Origin: Saccharina japonica | Lineage: Eukaryota > Sar > Phaeophyceae > Laminariales > Laminariaceae | Reading direction: 5' to 3' | DNA: 64,000 bases | NCBI GenBank assembly: GCA_008828725.1 | Contig: MEHQ01004020.1 | Coordinates: 5,001 to 69,000 of the forward strand | Made by a program: the position numbers and the translations under genes | Shown here: positions 47,060-60,500 of the stretch, in pieces | How the letters are laid out: every line of letters begins with the position of its first letter | Position numbering within the stretch: the stretch's first letter is position 1 | Notes under the pieces: generated by a model | Databases searched by the model: none | Seen by the model: the letters and a program-made list of their open reading frames with translations, nothing else | Told to the model about the DNA's origin: nothing

Positions 47060-49430
47060 TCAATTCTTAGCTTCCTTTCTTTCGGTGGCACAGGCCATTA
47101 ATCGCTGCCACTGCCGGTTCAGCTCGAACAGGGGGCGGTTTATGTGGGGCAAGTTTTGCCGCCAGCGCGGCCCGCGTCTCCTTAGCATAGGCCAAGTGCC
47201 ACTCCATCAAAAGTGTGCGTACTGCGACTTTCAATCCAACTCGCGTGGCGACACGATGACACTGCCTAATCGTGTTGAGCCTTCTTACATGTTCATCGTG
47301 CGTGTACACTAACCGCCGCGATATCAAGATGATTGCGTCCTCGCTTTCAGCCAAACCGACCCACTGTCGCCCCTTGACGACGCGGCCGTCCGGGGACCGC
47401 AGAAGTCTCGACCGGATACCCCACAGCTTAATATCCCGCAGAGACGGTTTGAGTGTCGGCAAAGCCTGGTCGGTTGGACCGGTACTCCCCCAGGGCGTGA
47501 TTGATTTTACTGAGCACGTGGTTGCTCAGGCACGTCTGTGCATAATCTAGCGGCGGCTGCAGTTTATCCCCGATCGTATAGCGTACCGCAGGCCTCCAAG
47601 GAAAGCGCTACCGAGTGATGGCCTCGCCCCCAGGCTCTTCTATTATATGTACAAAATTTGCGCCAGCGAAGATTTGCGCCACCTGTATCCCCCCCTTCCA
47701 TCAGCGCAGCCTAGCTGTGAAGACCCTAGCTAGTTCCCCTTAACCCACCGCCTTCAAAGCGAGCGGCGTGTTGTGCCGGGTTCCACAACCAACGTCTGGG
47801 CAGAGAAGCGATGTCGGTGTCGCACCCCGTGCGAGCGATCTAACCACAAAGCACGCGTGCAGCACGGGATATATGTGCCCATATAGCAAATGTACCGCGC
47901 AGGGCCCACGCTCGAGCACCACCAGACAAACCCCGCACACCACGTTCCCGTAGGTGTCGTCGATGAAGGCACCGGGACACGTGGTGCCCCCGGATGCTCG
48001 CTGCCGAAGCGCTGGAGGGGGCTGCGGCTGATATCGCACCAGTGGGTAATGTAGACCCGCAAACATTCCGTGCGGCTCCTCCCCCGCCGCGTGTGTGGCT
48101 ATTCGGTCTTCCTGCACCCCCCACCCCCCCCCGACATGCCGGTCTGAGACCTGCCAGGATACACTGCGCCACCTAGCTCTTCTTCCAGGCGTTGTACGAA
48201 TCTCTCTCTCCACCCCCCTCCCCCTCGACATGCCGGTCCGCGAGCTACCTGTGTTCATTTTTCCTGGCGTTCTAAGACTATATATCTCCCTCTCTCCCCA
48301 CTGCCGCCTCGCGTATGGCCAGTGCCCAGGGCTGGCGCGTTGCCCCCACGTCGAGGAATTTGTGCCTGCTTTGTGCCTGTCCCGTGCCCACCGCTGCCTG
48401 CTCGTGATCCTCTCCCAGATACGTAGGGGCAGCCTCGCCTGTTGCCCCCTGCCGTCGGCTTTCCCCCTCGCGCCCTGCTAGACGTATAGGGAGACATGGC
48501 TGCTCCAGGCTTTTGCGGAGGTGGCGCGAAGTCGTGTCAGGGGGGTTCTTTGGTATTGCACCCCTGTCCCTTGCTGCCTAACGACTTATCGTATCTCCAA
48601 GAACGGCGTCTCCCTGCATCAGCGTCCCTGCTTCTAGGCGGTCGCTCCCCAGCACCAGGGCCGCCCCCTCTGGTGATGCCACCGCCGCTACCAATAGCGC
48701 GGCACCGGTATTCAGGTCGTTCTGGATCATTGGGTATCTATCGCTAGGTGCTCCTCTCATTCAGCAGCGAGGCCCACCAGAGTCTTAGGTACTCCAGGAC
48801 GTGCGGTCCAATACAGAGCCCCCATTGTGGTAACAGCAGCAAGGCAGGCTTCAGTCAGATTACGAACACTACCGGTAGCGCAAAAGTAACTTCGGTAGTG
48901 TAAATGATGGCATCATACCCCTCTCTACTGTAGAGCCAGTCTTAGCGGGCGCCAAATTCGGGAATGAAGTCGAAGCGTAGATTGAGCCTGGACAGGAATT
49001 CCGCCAAATGGGACGTTTCTGCTGAGGCGATCCTACCCCACCCCCCTTACGGCAAAGCCAAAACCGATCATCTCCCCCATCGACAGCTCCTCGACGCTGT
49101 GCATCGCGTACCGCGTGTAAAACCAACTTGAGGTAGGCAACGGTCCGGGCGTCCTCCTGGTAATCCTCGCAGACCCCGCACGTCGCCTTTACGTGCAGTT
49201 AGTTGCTTGGAGGGTTGTACAGCGCCTTGGTCTTCTCCGCCGTCCGCTCCCTCGTGCTCCGTGGCACTTGCCGACTAGTCTACAGTTTGCGTTGGTTTGC
49301 TGGGTTTGTTGTGAAGGAGACCTTCGCAGCGGCAGCAAACGCTGTCCCGCAACCCACGAATTTCTACCACAGCCGCCAAATCCTGCCAAGAATCTGAACC
49401 TGCTGGCGAACGGAGCGTAAATCCACATGT
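47060..49430 (-). pseudogene. Unidentified decayed coding-like region
   Basis: Several minus-strand stretches read like protein, but in different frames. The best lies at about 47.07-47.46 kb: basic, Leu/Arg/Ala-rich, with a WGIRSRLLRSPDGRVV segment and a predicted helical run. Another near 47.9-48.0 kb has DDTYGNVVCGVCLVVLE, which resembles the second half of a TFIIB- or VLTF3-type zinc ribbon. A third at about 49.0-49.2 kb has CGVCEDYQED. If the zinc-ribbon reading is right, this could be a fossil of a large DNA virus gene block or a decayed host transcription-factor-like gene. I cannot choose between them, and the region is clearly broken in several places. Confidence 0.35.
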
Positions 49431-52400
49431 CGACGCCTAGCGTGCAAGGACGGATTCGTCTTTTCGAGTACCCACTTGTTTGCCGTTTACTCTGGTTATG
49501 GGCGTTTTATACTCAACGAACTCCAAAACGAAAATTTGGTGGTGGAGGCTGCACAAGCAGGACGCACGCACGGAGGCTTCCTCTTCAACCCGCCTCGTTG
49601 AAGACGCTGCGTATCTCGCCCCCCACCACTACCCCTGGCTTGCCCCATGCAGCCCCTTCCCCGCTTCCATCGGCCGGCATCGAATCATAGCCTCGCGGAG
49701 GCCATGGCCTCTGTCAAACTCTCACGCGTGTGCTACAATAGTGCCTACCTGACGGTCCCGTCAACTGTTTTTGGCAGTCGCCTGGCACGCTGGACAGAGT
49801 GGGTTGCACCCCACCCTGACGCGGAGTGCGGCGTTGGACGGCAGACGGGGGCGGCAGGGGCACCTTCCCAGGTGAAAAAGCCTATCTACTAAAGTAAATA
49901 TGGAAACCCACCGAGCAGTCTTGCCTTCCTGAGCGTCCTCACGGGGATGCCTTGTTTCTGTGGACATCAGTAATGCTAGCCGTGGCAACGAGGGCATAGT
50001 GGAGGCCTTTCTCAGGACGTCTGACGATGACTGATGTCAGAATGGTTACGGTCGACGAGGCAAACACGAGGCTGCCGCTGGACATATCTGGCAGTATTTC
50101 CAAAATTAAAAAAGAAAACACGATTCGTGACATTTTTCGTGTCTCGAAATACGCCCGATCAAGGCAATACGTAACCCATGGATGGTGTCATAGTTACAAG
50201 TAATTCTGCATGGGCAAAGAAACCATTTACCCTGAATGGATGAGATATCAGGAGCGCGGGGGGGGCGGTGTTGGTGAACTATGCGAGTAGCAAAAACACT
50301 CCTACCAGTCCCGGTGATACATGGTTATTTCTGACAGCAACGTCTCGCCGCATTTTCTCGATTGCAGAGTTGCTTGCCAAAACAATCTCCAACCGTCATC
50401 TACCCTGGTAGCAAATAGAGTTAGCAATCCTAATGTCATAGCGGCAACCCTACGGCTCGTCGAACCGAGAACAAGGCTCCATACAATTTTGGGTTTGTTT
50501 GAGGAGGCGCATGCACGATTCAAGCCTGTTGAATGGTAGGAATCAGGAAAAAACGTTGCTATAAAATGTCAGATCCAATATGACGAAATGACGTCAAAAT
50601 CGTCACACAAAAAAAGGAAATTCCTTCAAAGAGACCCCAACCCCGTATAGTGTATGCCTGGTATTAATAGTGTAGTACGGGGAATTGGACGTTTTTGCAA
50701 ACCGTTTGGACTTAAAACGCTTGCTTTCGACTTGCGACAGCACAAAACAACGCCCGGCGCACAAAATCTAGCTACACGATGGCCGTAAAGCCCATCGGCC
50801 ATGATCGTTGAATCCTTACCTGTTATGGTGTACATTGTATGGCCATGGCGCCTATTTGTAGGCGTGTATCAGCATACCCTTTGAAGTATGTGTGGGGAAA
50901 TGATGCACCTCACATGTATTGATTTCCTGTCGGGACAAACCACAAAATACCACACATACTGCAGCCACCCCAGACACGCAGGCAGGGCTACGAGTATTCG
51001 CAGGTTTGTTGAGTAGAACATCCGGCGGAACAGAGAGTAACCCCCCATCCCCCACCCCCCCCCGCCTCGTGCATAGGGATGTTCCAAAAGGTTTTCAGTG
51101 TGCCGTCGGTTCCGCTACCCTGTCGCAGCAGGTTCTCACTACTGCGATTTCGCGCAGAATCACGAACGCTATTTTTACAAAATAGCCCTGTCTCGGGGGC
51201 TGGGGCTATTGCCGTGCGTGTGGCGATTGGCAGTTTGTTCCGACAGGATAACTCCTCAACAAAAACGGCCAATAACATCCGTGCGCCCGTCACCTTGCTT
51301 CCTTCCTTCGTTCGGCGCGAAGAAAGAGCGTGTGTTCGTTTTCCTAATCGTGAATGTGTGCCATCCACCCCCCGCCGGAAACAAAGTGACCCTACGATGT
51401 CGAAATCAAATCAGCCTTTCGAGGCGCAATGAAACCAAACACTTCTGTCCACGGTGTGATCGGGTCCAAAAGGCCAGCTCGGCAGCTGTCTAATGCACAG
51501 TGATCGCGCGCGGTGGAGCAACGACAGTATATGGGGGCCACAGCAACATTGTGTATTGGCGCACCAAAGCGCCCTCCTTGCTAATCCACACACAGACGGA
51601 GCGTGCTCCACACGCCAGCAACCAGGCCTAGTCCGCACCCCGACCAGACTTTCTAGTCTGCACCTATTGCGGCGTTTACCTCCATGACGCACACAAGCCA
51701 CGCCGCCGTTCTTCTGGTAGAGCGCCCAAGCCCCCTGATGAACACCCTCCCCAACAAGCCTGCCGTATTCGCTCTGCACTGGACATGCTGGGCATGCAAC
51801 AGTGGCGAGCGGAGGATTTCGGCTGCAGGTACACCTCTCGGCCCTGCCGCCACTCGCCACATCGTCACACCAACGCTTCAGTGTCGTCTGTCTGTGTTGC
51901 CGCAGAACGGGCCAATCGGTACGCACCGTGCTTCGCCCCCAAATAGACAATGAACCAATAAGCAAGTCCTAGGGTGTTATGTTTTGCGTCGATTTCGATC
52001 GGTCATAGATCAACCATACTTCCCCTTCCTGGACGCAAGCAACCAACCGCCTTCGTCTCGAAATCCCCAGAGGTGTTTCTGCGACCCTGATCATAAACGA
52101 TGACAGCCAACCATTCTTGTTTTTTGTGGGCAACGAGTACTCCACGAAGACCAGCACCCGAACACCGACATGCTGATGTTCAAATATACTGCCAGCAGTC
52201 TCCTCGACCTCCTACTAAAGTATACTGGTATATGATATTTCCCTTTGCGTGTCTCTGTTTCCCAACGTTTTGCCTCGTTTTGAACCGTCAACCAAAAGCA
52301 AACACGAGGCATCTACTCGAAATGCAGCATCTGCCTGCACCCGTCTCCCACGCGCAACCACACACAGCTACGGCGCGGGACGGGTCAACAATGTCGTCAA

Positions 52401-52725
52401 ACCGTGTAACATGTACCGTGTTGCAAAGCACGTTAAGACAAAAACCCGAACCAACGTTGTTGGACAATATCGAAGTAAGTATGCACCCGAACTCAACGCG
52501 ATGCGGTCACACCCTGATGTTCATCCTGGCCTCCATCCTGACCGGTTGAGCATGGAGGCAAACAAAATCGGACCGAAACAAACAAAGACACGCAGCTATG
52601 GTACTGTACATGGGTCAAACAACAAAGCGAACGAAACGCAACATAAAATCACACACCATAGTAAGCAGTAGGCACTAAGCAGAGCTCTTCACGGGTCATG
52701 ACCTCACACTATCATAATACCGGCG
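49431..52725. other. Unassigned sequence
   Basis: Open frames occur on both strands, the longest being 184 codons at 51,411-51,965 (minus, Cys- and Arg-rich). None has a recognisable domain or intron signal that I can support. Confidence 0.4.
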
Positions 52726-52727
52726 GG

Positions 52728-52905
52728 TCCGGTCAGGAAGATTTTGAAATCTCACGGGTTGGCTCGGCTCAGGTCAGGAGGTTTTCAACATATCACGGGT
52801 CGGGTCGGGTCACCCTTACCGGACCCGAGCCGACCCGACCCGACCAGCGAGGCTTGACCTGACCCGACCCGCGAGGTTTGAGCCGACCCGTGAACAGCCC
52901 TGATA
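52728..52905. repeat. GGGTCGGGTC-type simple repeat
   Basis: Short GGGTCGGGTC and reverse-complement GACCCGACCC runs alternate over ~180 bp, interrupted by CAGGTCAGGAGGTTTTC-like spacers. The reversal of strand near 52,815 makes a large imperfect inverted repeat. Confidence 0.75.
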
Positions 52906-54311
52906 ATGGCCATCAACTACGTATTTATTCTATGTAAAGTACACGTGGCATACGTTATGTTGGTCAAGGGCCTGGTTTCAATCGCGTGTTTACTCCTTAG
53001 GATACACCTGGTATCCCCCATACCCCCTGAGGTTTAGGGAAAGCTTTCTAGGGCGTTTCCTGTTTGCCGACCCGATCAAATCCTGACCATCCCCCGAAAA
53101 GCGCAGGAAACGTTCGCTCAACTTTGCAAACAAGAGTGACCCGTCGGATCGGAAAATCTTAGAAAACTTCCTCTTGAGAAACTGAACCTGCCCCGAAACT
53201 TCTCCAATAACTCCAGGGGTTGTCTTCAGAGAGTTGAAACCGTGCTTCGGGTGTATCCCATGAGTGTAAAGGCCAACTAACTCGCTAGAAACCTGTTCCT
53301 GGGTCGAAAATACAAAATCCCAAAGTACAAGGCCTAACCAAAAACGTCATTGATCACAGATCACAAGACAACAAATCGAAAACATCGTGACAAAATATCA
53401 TCAAACTTTCACACCCTGCGAGTCAGCCACATCGCTCAGCCAAAGCCACGGCCACAGCCACAGCCACAGCCCAACTAAAGGGAAAAAAACAACACTCGGA
53501 TAAACTTGCGCTATGCAATGGTGAGCTAAGTAGACATCGCACGTAAAAGCCCCCCCCTCCCCCTCCCATGACACAACAAATAAAACAACAAAACACAAGT
53601 GCGTATGTACGAGTATCAAAACTTACGAGCACCATCATGCACAAGAGTTCAGCGGAGCTACGCGTGAGTATATAATATAGAACATACCCTCAACATTATA
53701 CTCAAGTACCCCTCCTGCGGCGGCAGGCTGTAAAACGCAAACTCCACCCCGAAAAGATTCGTCGAAACACAAACAAGGGAATAGAGCAATAGAGCAATGG
53801 GGGGGGGAAGCGCTGCCTAAAGCAGTAGCATAGTGCTGTAGTAGCATAGGGAAACACCTACCGGCGACAAAACATCTTCGTCTGACCCGTGCTGATCCCA
53901 ACCCTCCCAAACGACAGCCAAAATAATTTGCCGGCGACTAAAACTAATAGTGCTATATGTATAGATAGTACGTATTTTGTCTGGGTCGTCCCCTAGAACA
54001 AAAAACGCCTACCGACGATGGAGACGACGAACATGCAGAAGGAAACCCGGCAGCACTCGCTGTTTACTCTCGAGCGATACAGCACAACGACGGATGCCGC
54101 ACTTTGCCCGAGCAGTCCAGCGAATCTGTAATGCCAAAACCTGCTGATAGTATGTACCACACCGTAATGACGCCCAAAGACACCGCTACCGCTACCGCTA
54201 CCGCTACCGCTACCACCACCACCACCACTCCCACAAGCATCACGTTGATGCGGCCAGCCCACGGTCACGCGAAACCAACATAACCGTTAGGGCGCTGGCC
54301 AGGCCTACAGC
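52906..54311. other. Unassigned sequence downstream of the helicase gene
   Basis: The region holds simple repeats, including CCACAGCCACAGC at about 53,443-53,470 and (CCGCTA)n followed by (CCA)n at 54,182-54,228. I see no gene. The helicase 3' UTR should lie just below 54,311. Confidence 0.45.
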
Positions 54312-54558
54312 CTACCTCGCCTGTTTTTCAAGCAGGTACTGCACTACTTTCTGGGCCGCCCCTTCCCGCGCAGCCTTAATCGAGCCTGCCCTCGCCTCCT
54401 GCACCAGGATGAGGCCGGCCAGCTCTTCCAGCTTGGACGACACGACGCACCTTGCCTCGAAGACCGTGTCGTGCGCGGGGCCGCCCACCTTCCTCTCTTC
54501 GTACTCGAAAACGGGTTTGATTTTGGAGGCGAGCTGAGTGGCCGTGTTGACGATGCAC
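54312..54558 (-). CDS. Helicase last exon: double-stranded-RNA-binding domain
   Basis: Acceptor CCTTCCAG|GTGC, stop TAG at 54,312-54,314. 81 residues beginning CIVNTATQLASKIKP. FEYEE, a HDTVFEARCVV strand and a C-terminal KAAREGAAQKVVQYLLEK helix follow the dsRBD fold, with AAREGAAQKVV in place of the usual KKxAKxxAAxxAL. Affinity for RNA cannot be judged from sequence. Confidence 0.8.
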
Positions 54559-57500
54559 CTGGAAGGGCCGATCAATGGATCAATGGAGGATCAACGAAGG
54601 GTCAGTGAAGGGTCAATGAATAACCGATGGAGAATCAACGAAGGATCGATGAAGGGTCGATGAAGGGTCGATGAAGGATCGATGAAAGGCCAATGAAGAG
54701 TCGATGAAGGGTTGATACCATGATTAAAATGTTATGAAATATCCACAAAGGATCCGTATGTATCAAGGAAGGATCAACGGAGTATAAGTCAATGAAGGGA
54801 GAGGGAGCAGGTTGGGGGCGACGGTTCAAGCCTCGCACGCACACTTCACCAATGAAGCGCGCCTGCCGCCATCAACTTCACCACTGCAAATAATCTACAA
54901 ACGAATCCCTTGGTGTCGCCAGCAGACTCGTAACCGCAAAACAGCAACCAGGTCGCCGCTTAAACAGCTGCTCGCATCGGTAGCAGAACACGTTTTCTGC
55001 TTAAGCCCTAAACAACAAAGGGGACAACCACAGCAATCCCTCCTAGTTCGAACACCACGGCACCAACATCGGTCCTAGTTTAGTGTCACACCCTCACTGA
55101 CACTGGAGACGCGCTCGCGCGACGGCTTTTGATTTTCGGTGAGAACTTATCAAGCACACATGCATGCTATGTACGATATGCGATAGCGATTGGGGTACAC
55201 CAATTTTTTTTTACGGGAGGCTTCTCGTTTGATTACAGTATTCAGTATAGTACTGACTATAGTATAGGAGCTATTATACCCAACCTCGAGAAAACTGATA
55301 GTGCAACCCAAGTAATAATGCTATAATACCATGGCTTAGGCATTTGTGAAACAAATGCTGAAAACCGCAAACCATATTGCAGTGATACTGGGTAATTCCT
55401 CGCTTGAGGAATATACTAATAGTCACTAATAGTCACTAATAGTCACACGTAATAGTCACTAATAGTCACTAATAGTCATTAATAGTCATTAATAGTCACT
55501 ATAGTCACTATAGTCACTATTAATAATAGTCACTAATAGTCACTATAATAATAGTCACTACAGTAGTACGCGTAGTCACTATTAATAATAGTCACTATAG
55601 TCACTATTAATAATAGTCGGTAATAGTCACTAATAGTCAGTCAGAAATATTTTGACCAAACATGCTAACCCCTATCGTAGCATGCGTCCACAACTCCAAC
55701 AAACACTAGTGGTTCCTCTATAGTGCCGGTTGCCCGCTATACATACTGCCTGTGGAATCGCTTGGCATAGATGGGATTCACCAGTATGTAGTGTGCGGAG
55801 TAGTGCCGGTTGCCGCTATAGTGCCGGTACTGTTGGCTGGAACGTAACACCGGCACTATAGAGGGACCACTACTGTATATACGTGCCGTAGACACTCTGG
55901 CAATCGGCGGGACCCCTGGGGAGCCGGAATATACTAATAGTCACTAATAGTCACTAATAGTCACACGTAATAGTCACTAATAGTCACTAATAGTCATTAA
56001 TAGTCATTAATAGTCACTATAGTCACTATAGTCACTATTAATAATAGTCGGTAATAGTCACTAATAGTCAGTCAGAAATATTTTGACCAAACATGCTAAC
56101 CCCTATCGTAGCATGCGTCCACAACTCCAACAAACACTAGTGGTTCCTCTATAGTGCCGGTTGCCCGCTATACATACTGCCTGTGGAATCGCTTGGCATA
56201 GATGGGATTCACCAGTATGTAGTGTGCGGAGTAGTGCCGGTTGCCGCTATAGTGCCGGTACTGTTGGCTGGAACGTAACACCGGCACTATAGAGGGACCA
56301 CTACTGTATATACGTGCCGTAGACACTCTGGCAATCGGCGGGACCCCTGGGGAGCCGCTGCTAAAACACACGGCACATGCGAGCTGTAGAGGCGACTCGG
56401 GCTTCTGTTCCCTACGCCAAAAAAACTGAACCACTCGTATACCTGAACGTGGGTGCTGCCCTCTAGCAACATAAAGATAACAGCCATACAATAAAATTGA
56501 CATAGCATTGCCAACACCCCCCCTCCACCCCTTGGTCATACGACTACGGCCATGCATGAATATGAAGTACAACCCCCCCCCCCCCCCCGTTCGAAGCCGC
56601 CCCTTCACGGCGAAACCCACAAGTCAAGCCGAAACACGAGAAGACAAAAACAAAACACCAACCTAGCCATCTGCCCAGGGCTTTTCTGCATCGCCTGCCG
56701 CACGCAGGTGGACAAGTACGTCGCCGCGTACTTCTCTGCCTCAGGCTTGAGCCTCGGAGGCAGCTCCTTCTTCCACTCGTTGTCCTCGCCGAATGCCTCC
56801 GTCGGCGCCGCGGGGCCCACGCCCGAGACCAAGAAACCCCCGCCGACCTCCGGGCCCGCGCTGCCCCTCTCCGACGACACAAGAGAGGCAAAGCTCTCGT
56901 CCGCGCCCGCGGCACCTTTACCCCCTTCCGCCGGGGGCTTGACCGGAACCACCGTAGCCGGCTGAAGCGGAGGGCTTTCGAAGGGGTTCCCGGTCGCATT
57001 TGCCGCGCGGAACATCTCCGGAACTTCTGGGCACGTCGCCGCCGGAGCCGGCGTCGCCACCGTCGCCGAGGGAGCCGGTATCTCAAACAGCGGGTAGCCT
57101 GGGAGGGCTTCCTCCGGCGTGCGCGCGCGCCCGACTCGGCTGGTGCCGGCTCCGGGAGTGCTCGCCGCTGACAGCGTGGGGGGAAGCGTCTGCTTTGCGT
57201 GGGGGGCTGATATGGCGGCGGCGGCTGTGGCGGCGGCTGTGGCGGCGGCGGTAGCGGCGGTGGAGGGTTCTGCTGGCGCCTCCGAGGCGTATCGGCTGGT
57301 GGCGGCTGACGACACCGTCTCGCCGCTGTTGCTACCGCCTCCGCACGACAGCTTTTCGATGGCTTCCAGCATGTTCATTTCGCGCAGGCAGATGCTCTGC
57401 ACGTGCTCCTGGTCGGCCGTCCCGCAGTTCCTCGTCAGGCCCACGAAGCTGCGTGCATACACGTTGATATAAATGGCACGTGCGTAAGTGTGCTTAGCTT

Positions 57501-60500
57501 AGCGGGGGGTGTCATCGCAAACAGGATGAGGCAGAATCAAAAACATCGACGCGTGTCGGTAGATCTCGCGGCTCTCTCGCCGAAGCAGCACGCGCGGCTT
57601 GTCAAACGTTAAGGAGGGTAACACAGTTGACCGTAGGCGTGTGGGAGGGTGCGGAGGGGCTGGGATACCTATCGATAAAAACGGTCGCCAACGATCAGTA
57701 TGTTCAGGAGGAACTTTTCGGTGCGCACCTCATGATCGGGCAACGTGACAAGCGCGCTTTGTTTCCGCAAGCAACCACTAATAAGTTCCCGCAAGCAACC
57801 AGCTACGCTGGTCGGGACACTAGCGCACGGCTACCGCTACCGCCCCCGCAAGTAGCACCACCACCGCACCAACCATTTGGCGTGGCTTGTCCTTTTTTCA
57901 CGGCGATATCCCTTACTGTACCTAGTATACCTACTGCACCTTTTATCCTACTGCATCTATAATACCAACATTGCCTATTACCTATCATGCTTACCATTAT
58001 ACTGTACCTTTCGTTGTTTGCATCTACTGTCCCTACTTAACAGTATGCCAGGTATCTACTACGACCTTCTATACCTGCTGCGCCTACAATACCTACTACC
58101 TGGTATACCTAATATACCTACTATACCTACTACGATACCTCGCTATCTCACCGGCAGTTCTCCTCGCAGCGGATACGACCCCTCAGCTGCACAAGCGCCG
58201 TCCCGCTGTTCGGCAGGCTTGCACACACCACCAGGGCACACGCCGGCACGTCGATGCCCTCCCCGCAGACAGACGTGGACACCAGCACGTTGGCGGGGCC
58301 ATTCTTGAATGACGCCAGGGCCGTCCTCTGCTCCGTCAAAGTCATCTCCTCCAGCCCCACGATGGCCGTCGCTTTCACGAACGAACTGATCAACGGCACC
58401 TCCTCGAGCATCTCGGGGGTGGTCATGGCCAAGTCCCTAGTGGAGACGAACAAGAGCGCGGAAAAGGGCGTGCGGGTCTTGTCGCACGCGTCCTTGTGGT
58501 CTTTCAAGAACCGCGCCACCTTGTCCAACTTCGACCCGGTCACGTTGCAACCCCTCGTGTCCCTGCCGCCTCCCCCCCCGCCTCCCGCTCCCGCTTCCGC
58601 GCCGCTTCCGGCATCAGAGTCGCCGTCGCTCGAGTTGTCACCGAGGTACTTCGTGATGACGCTGATGGTTTCCTCAAGCTCTGGGTCGCGGGTGTCGTCT
58701 GCGGGCGCAGCGGCCTCCCCCTCCTCCCCACTACCGCCCGCCTTCTGGTACTCGAGTTCGTCCAACACCTGTCTCCAGGTGGCCTCCCCGCCAACCTCGT
58801 CCACCGAAAAGGCTAGGTTCATCAGTTTCCAAAGCTCGGTGTGGCCCGACCTGACGCCGCCGCCGCCGCCGCCGCTACCGCCGCCGCCACCGCCACCGCC
58901 ATCACCACCGCCATCGCCCCCACCTGGACACGCCTGCCCGCTTTTCCCGGTGCAGTGCTCCAACTCGGTGGTGCGCCGCGCCAAGGCCTGCTGGCAAAGC
59001 GCCGTGTAAGCTTTGTTCGGGAAACGCCAAGACTCGTCGCGGCGAGGGACATCGGCCCCTATCGCGGCTGTGACCTTGGAGGCGGCCATGGCGTCCTTCA
59101 TCCGGACCTCCAGCCCGTTCAGGAGGGATTTGGCCTGGATGGCGACGTCGGAGCCTGCGGGGGCTACCTTTGCCACGCGACTGAGCACTAGCTTCTCCAG
59201 GCAGCCAAGGAGGGCCGTCTCTGGAGCGTTGGCTGTAACGTTCGCGAGCTCCAGATTGACGCGAGGGGTGCGAGCTTTCACCTGCAAGCGGGGGGGGTGG
59301 GTAGTACATGAGATCGGGTTCAAGTGGTGGGTGACCATGGCGAGCGCAAGGTAAAAGGCAAGGCAAGGCAAGGCAAGGCAAGGCAAGGCAAGGCAAGGCA
59401 AGGCAAGGCAAGGCAAGGCAAGGCAAGGCAAGGCAAGGCAAGCCAAGGCAAGCCAAGGCAAGCCAAGGCAAGCCAAGACAGGCCAAGCCAAGACGAAAAC
59501 AAAAACAGCTCCACAGTACATGCTCTAGACAAGCGAGCGCACACACGGTCCCGCCACCAGTGTCAAAACGCAAAAACGTACACAGCATAAAAATAACCTT
59601 GCGATGGAGCTTTCGAGTATCGTTGTGTTCTACAACCGAGTTAAATCGACACACCATTAGACAGCACACACAGCACATGGCTGACTGTGGGAGTGGGGTG
59701 CGTTTAAGCAAAACCTTTGTATGTGTATCCACCCCCCCCCTCCCGAGAACAAAGAAAACACAATATTCAAGGCAGCAAACCCGAGCGACCACGGTATTTC
59801 ATGTCGCCCCCCTACTTGCATATACACCAACCAAGGACGCAAACCAGTTTTTTTTTTGCGAAATCACATTCAAATGGGATTTTATTTTCCAAATCGAATT
59901 TTCTGCTGTCTTCGTTAAGGTGGGCCCTAACCGTTGCACTGCTGCCAATATTATCAAATGTATTCCAAACAAAAATCCCCAAGACGTGTGTCCCCACAAA
60001 ACGTACGCAAAACGTTGCTTAAAGCTGTTTTTCGACTTACGTTTTCAATTTTCCACCCCTGGGAAGGCTTGGTATCGACAGCAGACTATTCTCGCCACGA
60101 GGTCAGCCAAAGGCACCCACCCAACAACCGCTGCAACAACTACTCCACACCAATTCCAAGCAAACTCCCGCCAATCCGTAGGTCCACATATAACTTCCAA
60201 AGAGATTTGTTCACAAGCGTTTTTGCATGCGACACACACGTTTTCTTCGTTTCCCCCATCGAAACGCGTCAACGACACAGTTGTGCCACCAATACCTCTG
60301 GAAAAAATTCGACGGAAGTCAGTCAAAGGTACCCACCCTGTCCACTGCTGCAAAACCCGTGCCACGCCTCAACCCCTTGATAACTGGTCCCACGTATTTG
60401 CGGACAAACTACTTGGAACTAATGTACAGTTTTGAATGGGTTAAGTCCGCACAAGTCGGTAAGTGCTGCTGCACGAGATTGCGAAAAAACAGTCCGGTTA

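Larger units (their letters stand above)
54559..56662 (-). other. Last intron of the helicase gene (2.1 kb), with duplicated repeat content
   Basis: GT-AG intron with phase 2. It contains the GTCGATGAAGG minisatellite (54,570-54,790), the AATAGTCACT arrays and a tandem duplication with a MITE in each copy (55,409-56,357), and a partial dispersed-repeat match near 56,530. Confidence 0.8.

Noticed and set aside
51411-51965. 184-codon minus-strand frame rich in Cys and Arg
   Set aside because: No domain, no regular Cys spacing and no splice support, so no gene is claimed.
56552-57472. Plus-strand frames opposite the helicase linker exon
   Set aside because: Their composition mirrors the Ala/Pro-rich linker and they have no domains; the minus strand has phase-consistent splice sites.
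58254-59009. Plus-strand 251-codon frame with Pro-rich tract
   Set aside because: It is the shadow of the helicase C exon; the Pro tract is the complement of the Gly linker.
59320-59792. Minus-strand Leu/Ala/Cys-rich open frames over (AAGGC)n
   Set aside because: A repeat artefact inside an intron whose boundaries agree with the coding phases of the exons on both sides.
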